From positions 23,150,327 to 23,214,326 of the forward strand of contig CM076195.1 in assembly GCA_038277395.1 (NCBI GenBank): a DNA stretch of 64,000 bases. Direction: 5' to 3'. This stretch comes from Dryocosmus kuriphilus. Lineage: Eukaryota > Arthropoda > Insecta > Hymenoptera > Cynipidae. Shown piece after piece: positions 20,738 to 32,130 of this stretch. The notes beneath the pieces were generated by a model. That model ran no database searches. It was not told where the DNA came from and saw nothing but the letters and a program-made list of their open reading frames with translations. Within the stretch, counting starts at the first letter, position 1, and the number at the start of each line of letters is the position of its first letter. The position numbers and the translations under genes are program-made.

Positions 20738-20870
20738 ATATAAAAGTAAAATTGGTTAAACAACCAGCTCAGCGTCGGTGGCCACTGGGAAGGATGAAGT
20801 TACAATGACGGGCAGACGAAGCTCTCCTGTGTCTTGAGGTCATGGAGCGACCCAAGGATGACCACAAGGA
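20738..20870 (-). repeat. Dispersed repeat family A, truncated copy 3
   Basis: AAATTGGTTAAACAACC to GGAGCGACCCAAGGATGA matches the first 130 bp of the copy at 5092-5398; the rest is missing and abuts a LINE fragment. Confidence 0.65.
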
Positions 20871-21400
20871 CAAACATCTGAAACGAATATTCAGGGTACA
20901 GTCGTCGCAGCTCCCTTATAAAATCTCTATACTTTTCGTCTTTTTTCTTCTCCTTCACTGTGATGTTGTTGTTGGCAGAAGCTAAAAATTCGATCACGAA
21001 CTTAGATGGTTTCGGGGTGTGCGTGACACGCTCAGCACCTATCATCGGGAACTTCTTGGCCCAAAATGCGGCGACGTTAGTTCAAGGTGGAAATGACACC
21101 GTCCGAACACGCGAAAATAAGACTCTGTGTGCCTGAATTAAGTCCGAATGATTTAGGGAAAGTAAACGTTAGCTCCGTCGACAAGAACTGATATTTCACG
21201 TTTCAGTAAAAGTTTTCGTGCATTTTTTTCTCTAGAAGCTGTTCGAGCAAGTTGTTAACCTCTGCTTTCTTTACTTGGGCTTTTGAAAGTGAGGGGTCTA
21301 GATGGAGTAATGCACTTTCCTCATTTTTGATGTTCAGATTCAGGCCGAGTGTCTGATCAGCCTGCTCCGCGGCTTTATAAAGGAACGCTCTGTTGTGTGT
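20871..21400 (-). pseudogene. LINE C-terminal fragment
   Basis: Minus-strand frames give, in order from 21400, KAAEQADQTLGLNLN, then ESALLHLDPSLSKAQVKK, a segment with LNSGTQSLIFACSDGV, a Cys/His region with DDRC and ACHAHPETI in shifting frames, and KYRDFIRELRRLYPEYSF near 20930. This is the order of the cysteine/histidine motif and post-RT tail of some insect LINE polyproteins. Several frame changes make it non-functional. The assignment rests on motif order only; the clade is unknown. Confidence 0.45.
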
Positions 21401-21425
21401 TTGTGTATATATATATATATATATA

Positions 21426-22745
21426 CGAGGTGTGTTCAAAAAGTAAGGTGATTTTTAATTTTTACGAAAAAATATTTATTTGTTCATCAATTGTTATGTT
21501 GTCCCCTTCAAAGTAACCCCCTCAGATATAACACACTTGTGTAAACGCTTTATCCAACCCTCGAAGCACTTCTGATAAGCACTTTTTGGTATAGCGTTGA
21601 GTTCTTCCAACGATGCCTTCTTTATCTCCTCAATCGTTGCAAATCTCCGTCCTTTCATGGGTCTCTTCAGTTTTGGGAACAGGAAAAAGTCGCAGGGGGC
21701 CAAATCCGGTGAATATGGTGGTGGCTGAAGCATGATTTTGGTTTTGTTTTTGACCGAAAAGTCACGCACAAGCAACGATGAGTGAGCAAGTGCATTGTCG
21801 TGATGCAAAAGCTATGAATTGTTTTTCCACAATTCCGGACGTTTTTGTCTTATTGCTTCTCGCAAACGGCGCATTACTTCAAGGTAAACTGCCTATTGAC
21901 CGTGCGACCTTTTGGTAAGAACTCTTGATGTACTACGCCATGGTAATCGAAGAAAACAGTGAGCAAAAACTTGACATTTGATCGAACTTGACGAGCTTTT
22001 TTCGGTCTTGGCTCTTCCGGGGTCTTCCACTGGGACGATTGGGCTTTGGTTTCGACTTCATAGCCGTATACCCATGATTCTTCACCAGTTATAATCCTTT
22101 TGAACATATCAGGATCATTATTGACGTCATTTAACAGCTCTTGAGCGATGCTCATTCGACGGTTCTTTTGGTCAAAATTAAGCAGTTTGGGAACAAATTT
22201 CGCTGCCACACGTTTCATGCCCAAAACATCGGAAAAAATTGCATGGCACGAGCCAACCGAGATGCCGACGGCTTCAGAAACTTCTCTAACAGTGATTCGA
22301 CGATTCTTCAACACCATATTTTTCACTTCTTCAACGCTTTCATCATTTATTGACGTGCTGGGGCGTCTAGAGCGGGATTCGTCATTGGTGTCTTCTCGGC
22401 CTTCTTGGAAGAGCTTGTACCACTTGTAAACATTTTTTTTATCAAAGAAGACTCACCTTATGCCACTGTCAACATTTCAAGTATTTTGGAGCACTTAGTT
22501 CCATTTTCTATACAAAATTTGATGCAGGTTCTCTGATCCATTTTTTTCGACAGCAGAAAATTGAAGATCACAACAAACACTTCTACCCTTTACGCCTCTC
22601 ACAAACAAACTAAACATTCTATACACTTGAAACTGTGCGCATATGTTCGGGACAAGTGTACCAATATAAAATAAAAAAAATTGAAGACCGAATGTACGTA
22701 GCCCGCGAAATTTGAAAAGTCACCTTACATTTTGAAGACACCTCG
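21426..22745 (-). mobile_element. mariner transposon, full length but mutated
   Basis: 1,320 bp flanked by TA on both sides (21424-21425 and 22746-22747). The 30-bp terminal inverted repeats start CGAGGTGTGTTCAAAAAGTA on the left and CGAGGTGTCTTCAAAATGTA on the right, with about 27 of 30 identical. The insertion lies at the end of a (TA)n microsatellite (21405-21425), a rich source of TA target sites. Confidence 0.93.
21494..22541 (-). pseudogene. mariner transposase, multiple lesions
   Basis: The start ATG is at 22541 (MDQRTCIKFCIENGTKCSKI), and the span of about 349 codons equals the family length. The HTH region is MVLKNRRITVREVSEAVGIS. In the catalytic domain the first acidic position reads ITGEESWVYGYE, with E where mariners carry D. 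The second is HHDNALAHS and the third is in SPDLAPCDFFLF. The second-to-third spacing is 35 rather than the mariner 34 because of one extra proline in QPPPYSP. Lesions are an in-frame stop and frameshift near 22440, a frameshift near 21890, and a TAG just before LLHHDNA (about 21815). It is inactive; the subfamily is not assigned. Confidence 0.9.
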
Positions 22746-22747
22746 TA

Positions 22748-23139
22748 TATTGTATTCTGATTATCTTCGGCATCATTTATAAACTACGTAAGACAATTTT
22801 CTAAAAGTTTTTTTTTTAATTTAAGGATATTTAATGATTCTTTTTTGTAAACTGGTTGTCCGCTATCCTTGTGTGTTGTACTGAGTTGTAAAAAATGATT
22901 TTTTTAAAGTTACGGTTACCGATTAAATAAAATTAGGAAAAATAATGAAGTTTCCCATCTAGAAAAACTTGCTCGAGTAGTTCTAATTTTAATTGCTGCC
23001 TTTTTAAAAATCTTTACGTTTACAACATTAAAAAAAGTTGAAGAATGGTCTACTTCTTTAAAGCAATTTTTTATTCGTGGCAGCAAGTGAATGCAATATT
23101 ATTTTCATTATGAATTAATACAATTTTGAAATATTATAA
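22748..23139. other. AT-rich flank, no feature recognised
   Basis: Sequence between the mariner and the Gypsy LTR; no gene seen. Confidence 0.4.
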
Positions 23140-24757
23140 ACGATAGTCCCCACCTTATGGGACTAAAGGCTTCGAGTATCGCTACAACATTGGCTTACCC
23201 TACGTGACTCGAAATGAAATTTAAAAAGTCGAATTTTTACTTATGCCTGTTAGGCGCCAGAACACACGGAAGGAGTGTCGCTCAAAGAACACTCAGAAAA
23301 AAGGGAAATTGAGATAGTGGAAATGTAAAACCACAAAAAAAGAAAAAAAAAAGTGAAACTACTACAATTAACACTATCCCGAACTAGCTCGGAAGGAGAG
23401 GGATTTGGTGGGGGCGTCGAAACGAATCAGAACTCTGTCGGAATATAATAAGTCAGCAAGTTATGAAAGGTAAAATTACAAAGCATGTTTACTTAAATTC
23501 AACTAGAAATTAGGTGAAATATTACAGGTATGTCGGCATTGATGCTTAATTTTCTACAAAAATCCGCGAACACATTGGACTCTCAAGGTCACGGCCTCGT
23601 GGCAAAGCACTAAGAAATTTACTCTCAAACCGGCAAAATCTATTCGGCAGCGAACATAATCAGAACTGAATTCTACACGGCAATAGTCTTATTCTAAAAA
23701 GAATAGTCAAATAATCATGGTATACTAAAAGGAAACTATCGGAAAATTAAGCTGACTAAATGTCTCGGTACAATGAAAATTTTATCCGCGACGACATTCA
23801 AAATGCGCATGTCCTGAACGTTCTACACGCTACTACCCCTACTCACTCTTTCACTGACTCGACTACTCAAAAAAAAAGGAATATTCTAATAAAAAAAACG
23901 AAACTCGAAGCAAGCAAAGAAAAATCTGAGACTATACATGATCAGGTTTGCTTTCGCTTACCTGCTTCCTCTCAGCCCTGTTGTTTTCATCCTTCCTTCT
24001 ATGAAAAAAAAAGGAACTGCCCTACGGAAACTGCCCGAAAACTTATCTCAGCGATGGCCAAATCGGAACTGATGTTGCGCCGCTTTCTTCCCATGAGCAG
24101 CGTCTCTCCGCACGTCAATATCCCATCCTACAGGTGCTGCCCTCCCGAACTACGATTCTCCTTCCGTCGGTATTGTACAGGTCCCTGCTCTCTAGTGGTA
24201 TTGCAGGACTGACGTCGCAAACATCATGGCCGCCTCCTCCGCGATTTCTGACACATCGTGAGGAGTTCCTGTCTCGTCCGCGGATTTCCATCGCGGCATA
24301 TTGCTGCCCCTGAACAGGGTTGAGGCTCGTGCGTGTGCAGGGACGTGAAGTGCAAAGTGTGGAGTGCTAAGTGCGGAGTGTCAGGGGACACGGGGCGAAC
24401 ATCCGGACTACTGGGATCATCTTTATGTGTTTCTTGAAGGTCGGCTGTCCGAGGCGAAATCCGGGCTTCGTGGAAAGCAGGCAAGCTCACAAGTCCGGCG
24501 GTATTCCAAACTTATTTGTCCCTTTTCTTTACAAATTTAAGCAGTACATAAGGTAAATTAATATACATAAGCATCCTTAGGTTACTAGACTGACATACTC
24601 ACTCACACATTCGTACCCATGTTTACCTCTCACGTCTGTGAGTTTCTCTTTGGCCACCGAATCCTTCTCTTTATTTTCTTATTTTAATAATCAAAACGAT
24701 TATCATTTATTAGCATGGGGAGAGGATCCCGAACGGGGTAAAATTCACCACGTTACA
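23140..24757 (-). repeat. 3' LTR of the Gypsy element
   Basis: About 1.6 kb. The minus-strand start is TGTAACGTGG (24757), directly after the polypurine tract. The other edge (about 23140, ATAAACGATAGTCCCCACC) aligns with 32133 in the other LTR. A plus-strand frame at 23760-24212 also exists in the other LTR but is not a known protein. Confidence 0.88.
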
Positions 24758-24758
24758 A

Positions 24759-24772
24759 CCCCCCCTCCCCCC
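24759..24772 (-). other. Polypurine tract of the Gypsy element
   Basis: Minus-strand GGGGGGAGGGGGGG one base upstream of the TGTAAC start of the 3' LTR; the expected primer for plus-strand DNA synthesis. Confidence 0.8.
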
Positions 24773-25129
24773 AGAGTACAACTGGGGTTCTAAGGCAGCA
24801 GGCGTCAGCAATCCGATCTCCTTATGAATCTTCACTGAAATTGTACTCGCGAATGGTGAGAGTGTGAGAGCTTTCGGCTAACTTCAATTCGAGTTGATTT
24901 TATAAACTCCGCGACATACTTGCTGGGAGAGAAGGATGCAGAGGAGGCAAGAGAGAATGAGGCCCTAACAATGGAGTTCTCATCAAAACGCGATTACGGC
25001 GAGAGGTATGAATATGAAAGTAGTTCGAAACAACTTATTCCCTAAATTTTCTCAAAATGCAAAGATTTGACGGTGCCCGAACGGATCTGAGTCCTGATTT
25101 GTGCTTACTACCTAACGTACGGACCAACC

Positions 25130-25365
25130 TAGATGAACGAACTAACCCTAGACTGTACAAAACTAATCCTAAACTGTACACAACTAATCCTAACTATTCA
25201 AAACTAATTCAAAAGTGTAGGCGACTAATCCTAAACCCTACACAACTAATCCTAACTATTAAAACTAATTCCAAACAGACACGACTAATCCTATGCTGTA
25301 CACGACTAATCCTAACTATTCGAAACTAATTCTAAACTGTACACAGTTAATCCTAACTTAAATAT
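25130..25365. repeat. Minisatellite of ACTAATCCTAA-type units
   Basis: About ten irregular units of 19-29 bp, for example ACTAATCCTAAACTGTACAC and ACTAATCCTAACTATTCAAA, in the 3' untranslated part of the element. Confidence 0.85.
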
Positions 25366-25415
25366 AACGTGACGATACGGCAAAGTGGCTTACAAAATAA
25401 ACTGCGTGGGCGAGC

Positions 25416-25980
25416 TCAAAGTCGGCGCAGGATCGCCTCCGCAATAGCCTGAATGAGACATGGTCTGCATCCTGGCGAACGCGGGGTTGATCGGCCGCAA
25501 CAGGTACTATCCCGCCACACAAGGTCCGAGGGCAGCGCTTGGCAGCCGCGGGGATCCATAGGCTTGCCCAGTCGCAGCCTGGGTGGGTGGGTAGGGGGGG
25601 GGGTGTCCCTTGACATATGGCAAATGTGGCCCGACCCCTCCCCTTCCCAGGCCGCCGAACACCTAGTGCATTGGCGGAGCCACACCGCAGGATTCTCGCA
25701 TCCGTAACGGAACACCCCCCTAGTATGTGGGCACAGCTGGTATCGGTGCCGGCCGACGTGCAGTTCCAGCACCATCAGGCGGCGCGCGGACTAGTGGCTC
25801 GCACGCAATCGCGGTTCACATTTTGTGTGCTGCCGGGAGCACAAGATGGGACTGGTCCGGAACCCTTCGGGGATTTGTCCCCGGCAACGCGAGACCTGCG
25901 CTTTTATGGTGAATAAGGGTGAGGGCACGGGGTCCGGGGTCCTCTGTATGTCCACAGTCATTTTCCCCCACCCCGCCTCC
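25416..25980 (-). other. GC-rich 3' region of the Gypsy element, coding status unclear
   Basis: A cysteine-rich minus frame (25416-25775, with CENPAVWLRQCTRC and ICHMSRDTPPP) is open for 119 codons, and overlapping plus frames are open too. The region lies between the end of pol and the minisatellite, where some Gypsy elements carry a third frame. High GC makes long chance frames likely, and I do not recognise a family. Confidence 0.35.
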
Positions 25981-28900
25981 TCAGGGCACTCTGCAAGGGC
26001 TCCGCACTGGTGCGAAAAGGTGACCCTCCTCCCCTCTCGCTCTCGCGCTATGGTTGGGCCGGATGGTGGTTTTTCCCGGCACGGCTGGCCTATCGGGTTT
26101 CAGGACGGCCCCTGAGCCTATCGCTCCTCCGTGGCGCCTCCCATCCTCCTCCTGGTTTTCGGAGGTTCCATGGCCTAGGGAGCCCTGCGGATGGCTTCGG
26201 GTGTTTTGGGGGCCCTCCTGAACCTCGTAATTTGCCAAGGCGGGTGGCCTGGAATTGTTGGTGCTCTTACGGGGCCTACTGCGCTTCCTTCGCCTTTGCT
26301 CTTCGACCCTCCTGGTCTCAGTGCCCTCCGGGACGGAATGGGGGCTTGCCCAAATTCTCTAGGCTCGGATCCACGGACCCAATAACTCCTTTTAGGTCCT
26401 TCGTATAAGCTTCATAGCGACTCCGGGTCATCCTGAACCTCGTATGCCACCGGGGGGACTCTCACTTTTCGCTACTCCATATGGCCCCGCATGCTTAGGG
26501 GACAGCTTTTACTCGCATAATAATTAACTGAAGACCGAAGTGAGTACGTCTCGCCAAACGACTCTATATCCCCGCATTTTAGTACAGCGAAATCGTCAAT
26601 AACGGTGAAGCGATTGCAGTAGTACGTCGCCAAACGATATCCCCTATCTGACGTCAAATCCAGGTGGTGCGCTACTAAATCTCTAAGGGCCGGTAACCTC
26701 TTAACCCTATCCTCCCATTCCTCGACAGCTAACGGTACAATCTCAGGCACTCCCTTTTCTTGTTTTCGCAGCGATTTAGCAGTCTAGGCTCCGACCGAAA
26801 TTCAAGAGCGCTGGCGACACACGAGTGGAACTATGCACGGCTGTATTATATGCAAATCGGAAATCTGGGAGATGCTTACCCCAACTACGATGATCACCTT
26901 CTATAAAGGATGATATCATGGTTTTCAGCACTCGATTGACCCTCTCCACCGGATTCGCTTGCGCGTGGTACGGTGGAGTAGTCGAGTGCCTGATTTCCAG
27001 TTCCGACGCAGCCTTAGAAATTAGTTTGCTCATGAACTCGGTACCATTATCGGTGAAAAATAATTTCAGGAGTTCCCCATCTAAACACAATCGTGTCCTC
27101 GAATGCTCTTTGTCACACTAGCGGCATTGGCTTTTCTCAGGGCAGGACCTCGATCCATTTGGTAAATATGTCCTGAAAACCAGGACATAGTGATTTCCCG
27201 AGCGGCTAGGCGGGAGCGGACCCATAATATCTGCCGCTACCACCGACCGAAGGCTACTCGATCACTCGTTTACCCATCAGGCCAATGGGACTTGCCTGTT
27301 CAACCTTCATTTTCTGACAGGTTTCGCAAGAGCGAAACATAAGTTGCCACGTCCCTGAACATACCGGGCCAATAGTAGAGCATCGACAAACGTTGGAATG
27401 TCTTATCTACGCCCAGGTGACCCGAGTTGCAGTATCGTGCGCCTCTATCATGGGCTGACTTCTAAGCTCCAGGGGCAGCACTAACTTCCGCGCCTCCAAG
27501 TCGGCAACAGAGGATCGGTAAGGCGATCAGGACGATGGCAATATAAACGCCCGTCCTCCATCTTCAATCTGGGAACTGATACGGCATCTCTTGGACCAAC
27601 TTAATTCTACGGGTGAACCAGAGGTCATCAGTCTCCCCGATCATGTTTACCATTTCGGGTACGAGTTCGAACATTCGAGACAGAGCGTCCGGGACATGGT
27701 GTAAAGCACCTTTTCTCTGTCGAATTTCGAGTCGTACTGCAGCAGTCTTAAAGCCCACCTACCAAGCGACCTGTGGGGTCTCTTAAATGATATAGCCCTC
27801 TCAGATTGCTGTGGTTGGTGATAACTGTAAAGTCGATACCCTTCCAAGTAGGGCCTCAACTTTTCCACGGCCCAAATGCAGCCAAACACTCTTGTTCGGT
27901 CACCGTATAATTTTTTTCGGCCCCTTGCATCGAACGACTTGCGAACGCGACAAAGTGCTCCTCTCCATTCTGCTCCTGTGCCAGGACAGCTCCCAAAACT
28001 GGTACCGCTCCCATCCGTTTGCAGCACAAACGGTAGACTGAAATCGGGTCTCGATAAAGTAGGTGCGGTCACCAGAGCGTTCTTCAAGCTTGAAAAGTTG
28101 CTCTCTTCATCTTCCCCCCATGTGTACCGTCAGTTTTTCTTTAATAAGTGGTACAGGGGTTCAGCCTTTCTCGCGAAATCTTTTATGAAGCGCCTGTATC
28201 ACGAAAACATACCCAGAAATCGTCTAAGCTGTCGTAAGGTCTTGGGAGCCGGGTAGTCGGTTATTGTTTCTACCTTCTCCGGATCCGGGTGCATTCCCGT
28301 CCTATCCACTAATTAACCCAAATATCGCACCTGACTGCATCCAAACTCACTCTTCTCACGATTGACGGCAAGACCGGCATTGAGGACGGCATCTAAAACC
28401 TTCCCTAAACAACGCTTATGTTCTTCGAAAGTTTCGCTGACTACTATAATATCGTCCATATACGCGAACGTATGGGGCTCAAATTTCTGGGTTATTAAAC
28501 GATCCAGCAATCGCTGAAAGCTCTCCGGTGCTCCCGACAACCTGAAAGGTATCCTATTATAGTGGAAAAGTCCCTTCCCCGGCACCAGAAAAGTGGTAAG
28601 CTCTTTGCTTTCCTCCAACAACGAAATCTGGTGGAACGCTTGACTTAAGTCAATCTTTGAAAGGTAACGCCGAAGCGAGTTTGTCCAGTATGTCATTGAT
28701 GTTCCGCATCGGATGAGCGTCTTCTTTGCAACCTCATTCAACTTTCTAAAGTCGATACAAAGTCTATAACCTCCGTCCGACTTCTTTACCATGACCACCG
28801 GGTTACACCATTCGCTCCCACTAGGACTAATTATTCCCTCCGCTTCGATCTTCTGAGATGCTTCTCTAAAAGCCTCTTCCACTTTGGGAGATAATCGCCT

Positions 28901-29629
28901 ACGGCATTGTTTGATGGGAGGGTGACCCTGCACATCTATGGTGTGCTTCGTTAAATTGGTTGCGGGAAGCTTAATCGGCATGGGCGGTATTTTTCTCAGT
29001 GAGAAACTTATCGAGATACCGGGCCTCGCTTTCTTGGAGCTCTTTCAGCCCCGCGCAAGCTTGACTATACGATATCTCCTGGGCGCCATCCTCAGCCACG
29101 ACGCACTCTTCCGAAATCGGAACTGATTCCGTCGGAGATGTTTTCAAGTCGATCTCGTGGCTCTGATAAGAGCGCCCCTGCCCTTCACCGAATCTCCATA
29201 TCCTGTACTTAAACCTAACGTCGAAATCGAATAGTTCGGCAAAATCATGCCCGAACAAGACTTCACAATCGAAAGTCGGCGCAAAGCGAATAGATAAAAA
29301 TTGTTTTATACCTAAAAACCCGTCCGTTTTTCCTCGACAACGCCGTTTGGGTACATAATCCCCTGGCGTATCTGGTTAGCTAGTCTATCTAACAAAGCAC
29401 TAAATTTTTCAAAAGCAGGCTTGCGCACGAACGTGCAGCACGAGCCTGGATCAAAGAGTCCATAGAGTGATTGGCCATCAACTCTAAATGTAATAAGGAG
29501 CCGCCTCTCATCAAATACCGCATTGACTTGTTCTTTCCGGATTTGAGGGGCCCTAATAACGAGAGGGAAAAGTGACGGAACCTGAGTGTCACTCACCCTT
29601 ACTCGTTTCCCGGCAGGGGTCCGGAGCAT
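25981..29629 (-). pseudogene. Gypsy pol (protease, reverse transcriptase, RNase H, integrase), multiply frameshifted
   Basis: The polyprotein would cleave gag-pol, copy the RNA and integrate the DNA. Protease at 29312-29629 contains YGLFDPGSCCTFV, with D-P-G at the active-site triad. RT at 28313-28981 contains GGYRLCIDFRKLN, LSKIDLSQAFHQI and the catalytic YMDDIIV. RNase H and connection fragments are at 27564-28087, with LPFVLQTDGSG and HHVPDALSRM. Integrase core remnants at 26776-27090 include FTDNGTEFMSKL and YHAQANPVERVNR. The integrase tail is at 26472-26750, then a basic, glycine-rich tail (GGAIGSGAV) ends at 25981. At least five frame changes separate these blocks (near 29300, 28970, 28150, 27600 and 26760). 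Entry to the frame is by the -1 site at 29605. Confidence 0.92.
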
Positions 29630-31650
29630 CCGCTACAGCTCCTCGAATACTGAACGGGTTCGCCACAAGCGTGGCAGAAAACCTGTTTAGGTTTAGAACA
29701 AAGGCGATGATTGTGGCCTTGTTCTTTGCAGTTCCAACAACCGCCACGCATCTCCCTATTATTCGTGGCACTAGCAGTAGTGGACACAGGAGGGGACCGC
29801 GTTGAAGGAACTGCCTTCCTCAGTTCTGGTCCCACCGCTGCACTCGGCGATCCGAGTGCATAGGCGGCCTGGGTACCGACCGAAGGACAAATGGGACTAG
29901 CTGGCACCATTGGTGCCTGAGGAAAGCCTGGACAAAAGCCGTATGGTGGCCAATAAGAAGGAAAATAACTAAGACTATTTGGCCCATTTTGCTGCGGCAC
30001 GAGTGAGGGATTCACTCCAGCACACTGACTGCCTGCATGGCCGGTCGACCCGGGCTCGGTCTACATCTGACTCACGTCACTACTGGGCTTATTAATACTG
30101 CCCTTGCCTCGATTTCTAGGTTTCTTTTTATTTCCGCTGGTAGTAGAACTGCTGCCGGAGGAATTATTGTTTTCGGACTTAGTCTCCTGACCCTTAGCCG
30201 GACTCATCCGTTCGGCCTCCGCAGCCGCGACTCCTTCAGGCTTCCGACTTTGATTCGCCCTATACAAAAACTCCGGCAGAACGCTATCCTTAATAGGAAG
30301 AGGGGGTAGATAAGCTTTTGAAATTTCCCTAGATGCCTCGAACCTTTCACCCGCTTCCTCTAGCTCCTCGAAGGACTTATAGTCCAACTTCGGAAGAGCT
30401 CTGAGGTATATCGGGTGTAAGTTATTAATTGCGAGCTGCAATTGCTCATACTCCGAAATCGGAGAATCGTAATGCTGAAAAATTAAACGAATGTTTAATA
30501 AATATTCGGCAATGAGCTCGTCCGGACCCTGTGTTCTACGACGCCCCTCGTCCCTAACTCGCGTCTGGAAGTTTATTCCGCCATATCTGCGCTTGAAGGC
30601 AACAACAAATTCGGCCCATGATTTCCACTTACTACAATTGAATCGATACCAGTATTGGGATGGTGGTTTAAGCAGAAACGGAAGTGCCCTAAAAAGATCC
30701 CCATCGGTTAGAGAACTACCGGTATGGCACTCCTCCACCCTGGTAAGGAACTCTTCCGCGCTACTATCCCGTTTCCCGCTGTAGTTTATGTTCCATTTTC
30801 CCACAATATTATGGATGTTCGCATTTCTGCTCCAGCTGGATTGACTCGGTAATTCCGCCCTTTCATGCGGAGAGGAACCCCTAATACTATCTCGATTACC
30901 TACATTATCAAACGAATCCTTGTTGACCGTGAATGGATCGTAACTTGGCCCATGTTGCTCCCAAAACGGATTCTGACTAAAGTGCGCAGCCGTAACGTAA
31001 CTTGCATCTAATTCGGTATCGCGGTCCAATAAACTCTCCAACGGATATATTTGTCCGCCAGGTTCGGTATGATTACTCAAATTCCCCCCACTTCTGGCGA
31101 AGGTCATCCGAGTACCTATGGACTGCGCTAAACCCTGAAAAGACCTGGGGATCATAGTGGACCTACTAACAGGGGTACTGAACGGCATCGTTTGGTTAGA
31201 AGGCGGCAAGGTGGTATAATTCGCGATCGGAAATGCAAAAGTCACCCCAGGGGTGCTCTTACTTGGTCCGCGTGAGAGATCAAGGGGTTCAGGGCTCCTT
31301 TCTCCTGTAAACACCCCCTGAACTCGACCACCAGCGCTAGCCTCCGTTGTGGTGGGAGGAGGGGCCTCAGTGCTGAAGGTATGGGGATGACGCGTCCCTA
31401 TAGAATGCGAGAATTCGTCAGATTCATCGGCCTCTGCCTCCTCATCCCAAGTCTCATGCATTCGCCGACAATGCTGGTGAAATTTCACCAGGCGCCAACG
31501 TATGGTCATCTCCTCTCCCTCCACCTTAAGTTTGAGATGATTCAAAGTATCTCGCAACTCCTCAGCCGTCAACGAGCTCGCCCATCCCACGACAGAGTCA
31601 GTCGCCTCCACCCACAATCTGTCCAGGTTTATCGTTGGATCGTCCATCAC
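29599..31650 (-). pseudogene. Gypsy gag (capsid and nucleocapsid) with one in-frame UAG
   Basis: Structural protein forming the cytoplasmic particle. It starts MMDDPTINLDRLWVEATDSV at 31650; an alternative start at the second Met cannot be excluded. A retrotransposon-gag domain lies at about residues 270-440, with SQYWYRFNCSKWKSWAEFVV and a RALPFLLKPP segment. At 30061-30063 the frame meets UAG, then continues open in the same frame to UAA at 29599. The downstream part holds the zinc knuckles CWNCKEQGHNHRLC (canonical CX2CX4HX4C) and CHACGEPVQYSRSC (Q where H is expected). The intact length would be about 683 codons. The UAG removes the RNA-binding part and the frameshift site from ordinary translation; it is more probably a nonsense mutation than a read-through signal. 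Confidence 0.9.
29605..29611 (-). promoter_or_regulatory. Programmed -1 frameshift slippery site G GGA AAC
   Basis: Minus-strand heptamer GGGAAAC in gag phase (CCG GGA AAC GAG TAA), six nucleotides before the gag stop codon ends the frame. Slipping back one base at this point leads directly into the protease frame (GKRVRVSDTQ). The gag and pol frames overlap here by about 31 nt. A short stem, TGAGT/ACTCA, follows about 10 nt downstream. The heptamer fits the X XXY YYZ rule known from retroviruses; use in this element is inferred. Confidence 0.8.
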
Positions 31651-32110
31651 GTCTTACACCTATTTTTTTTTTTTTCGAAACCTAAAAATCCTACTCTGAA
31701 AAAAATACAATCCTCACTAAAAGCAAATATCGAAACGGCAAAAATACAAAAGTAAAAATAAAGCAGTGGTGACGTCATCAGAACATAAGAAAGAAATATA
31801 AAATGTGTGCTCAGGCAATATGAGCACATCGAACCCAAAAACAATGGATTTAAATGAAAGTTGAAATGTAAGTGATACCCAAAACACCTTAATCTTAAAT
31901 GGACTTCTTATCTCAAGGTCACTTCGGTTCGACTTATTCTACCCGAATGTGAAATTCTTATTTCAAAATCCACCCTCGAGCGAAACGCGTTTCTCTGATC
32001 ACTCACAGTTCAAATAAAAAATGGTAAGTCGGGAATGGTTGTTCAAGATCAACAAATCAATCAAACGTTCAAAACAAAAAAAAGAAAAGTCCCAGCCTGA
32101 TTCGTTTCGG
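31651..32110 (-). other. Gypsy leader between PBS and gag
   Basis: 460 nt of AT-rich untranslated leader with an A/T-homopolymer run at 31661-31677. No other feature seen. Confidence 0.6.
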
Positions 32111-32128
32111 GCCCCACGTTGGGCGCCA
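32111..32128 (-). other. Primer binding site for tRNA-Lys(CUU)
   Basis: Minus-strand TGGCGCCCAACGTGGGGC is an 18-nt perfect complement to the 3' end of insect tRNA-Lys(CUU), including CCA. It lies two or three bases from the edge of the 5' LTR and fixes the direction of the element. Confidence 0.9.
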
Positions 32129-32130
32129 AA

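Noticed and set aside
23760..24212. 150-codon plus frame inside an LTR (also partly in the second LTR)
   Set aside because: It is antisense to the retroelement and disrupted differently in the two LTRs, with no known domain.
25453..26408. Several long plus-strand frames
   Set aside because: This is a GC-rich stretch where stops are rare; the minus-strand reading continues from integrase, so plus frames are shadows.
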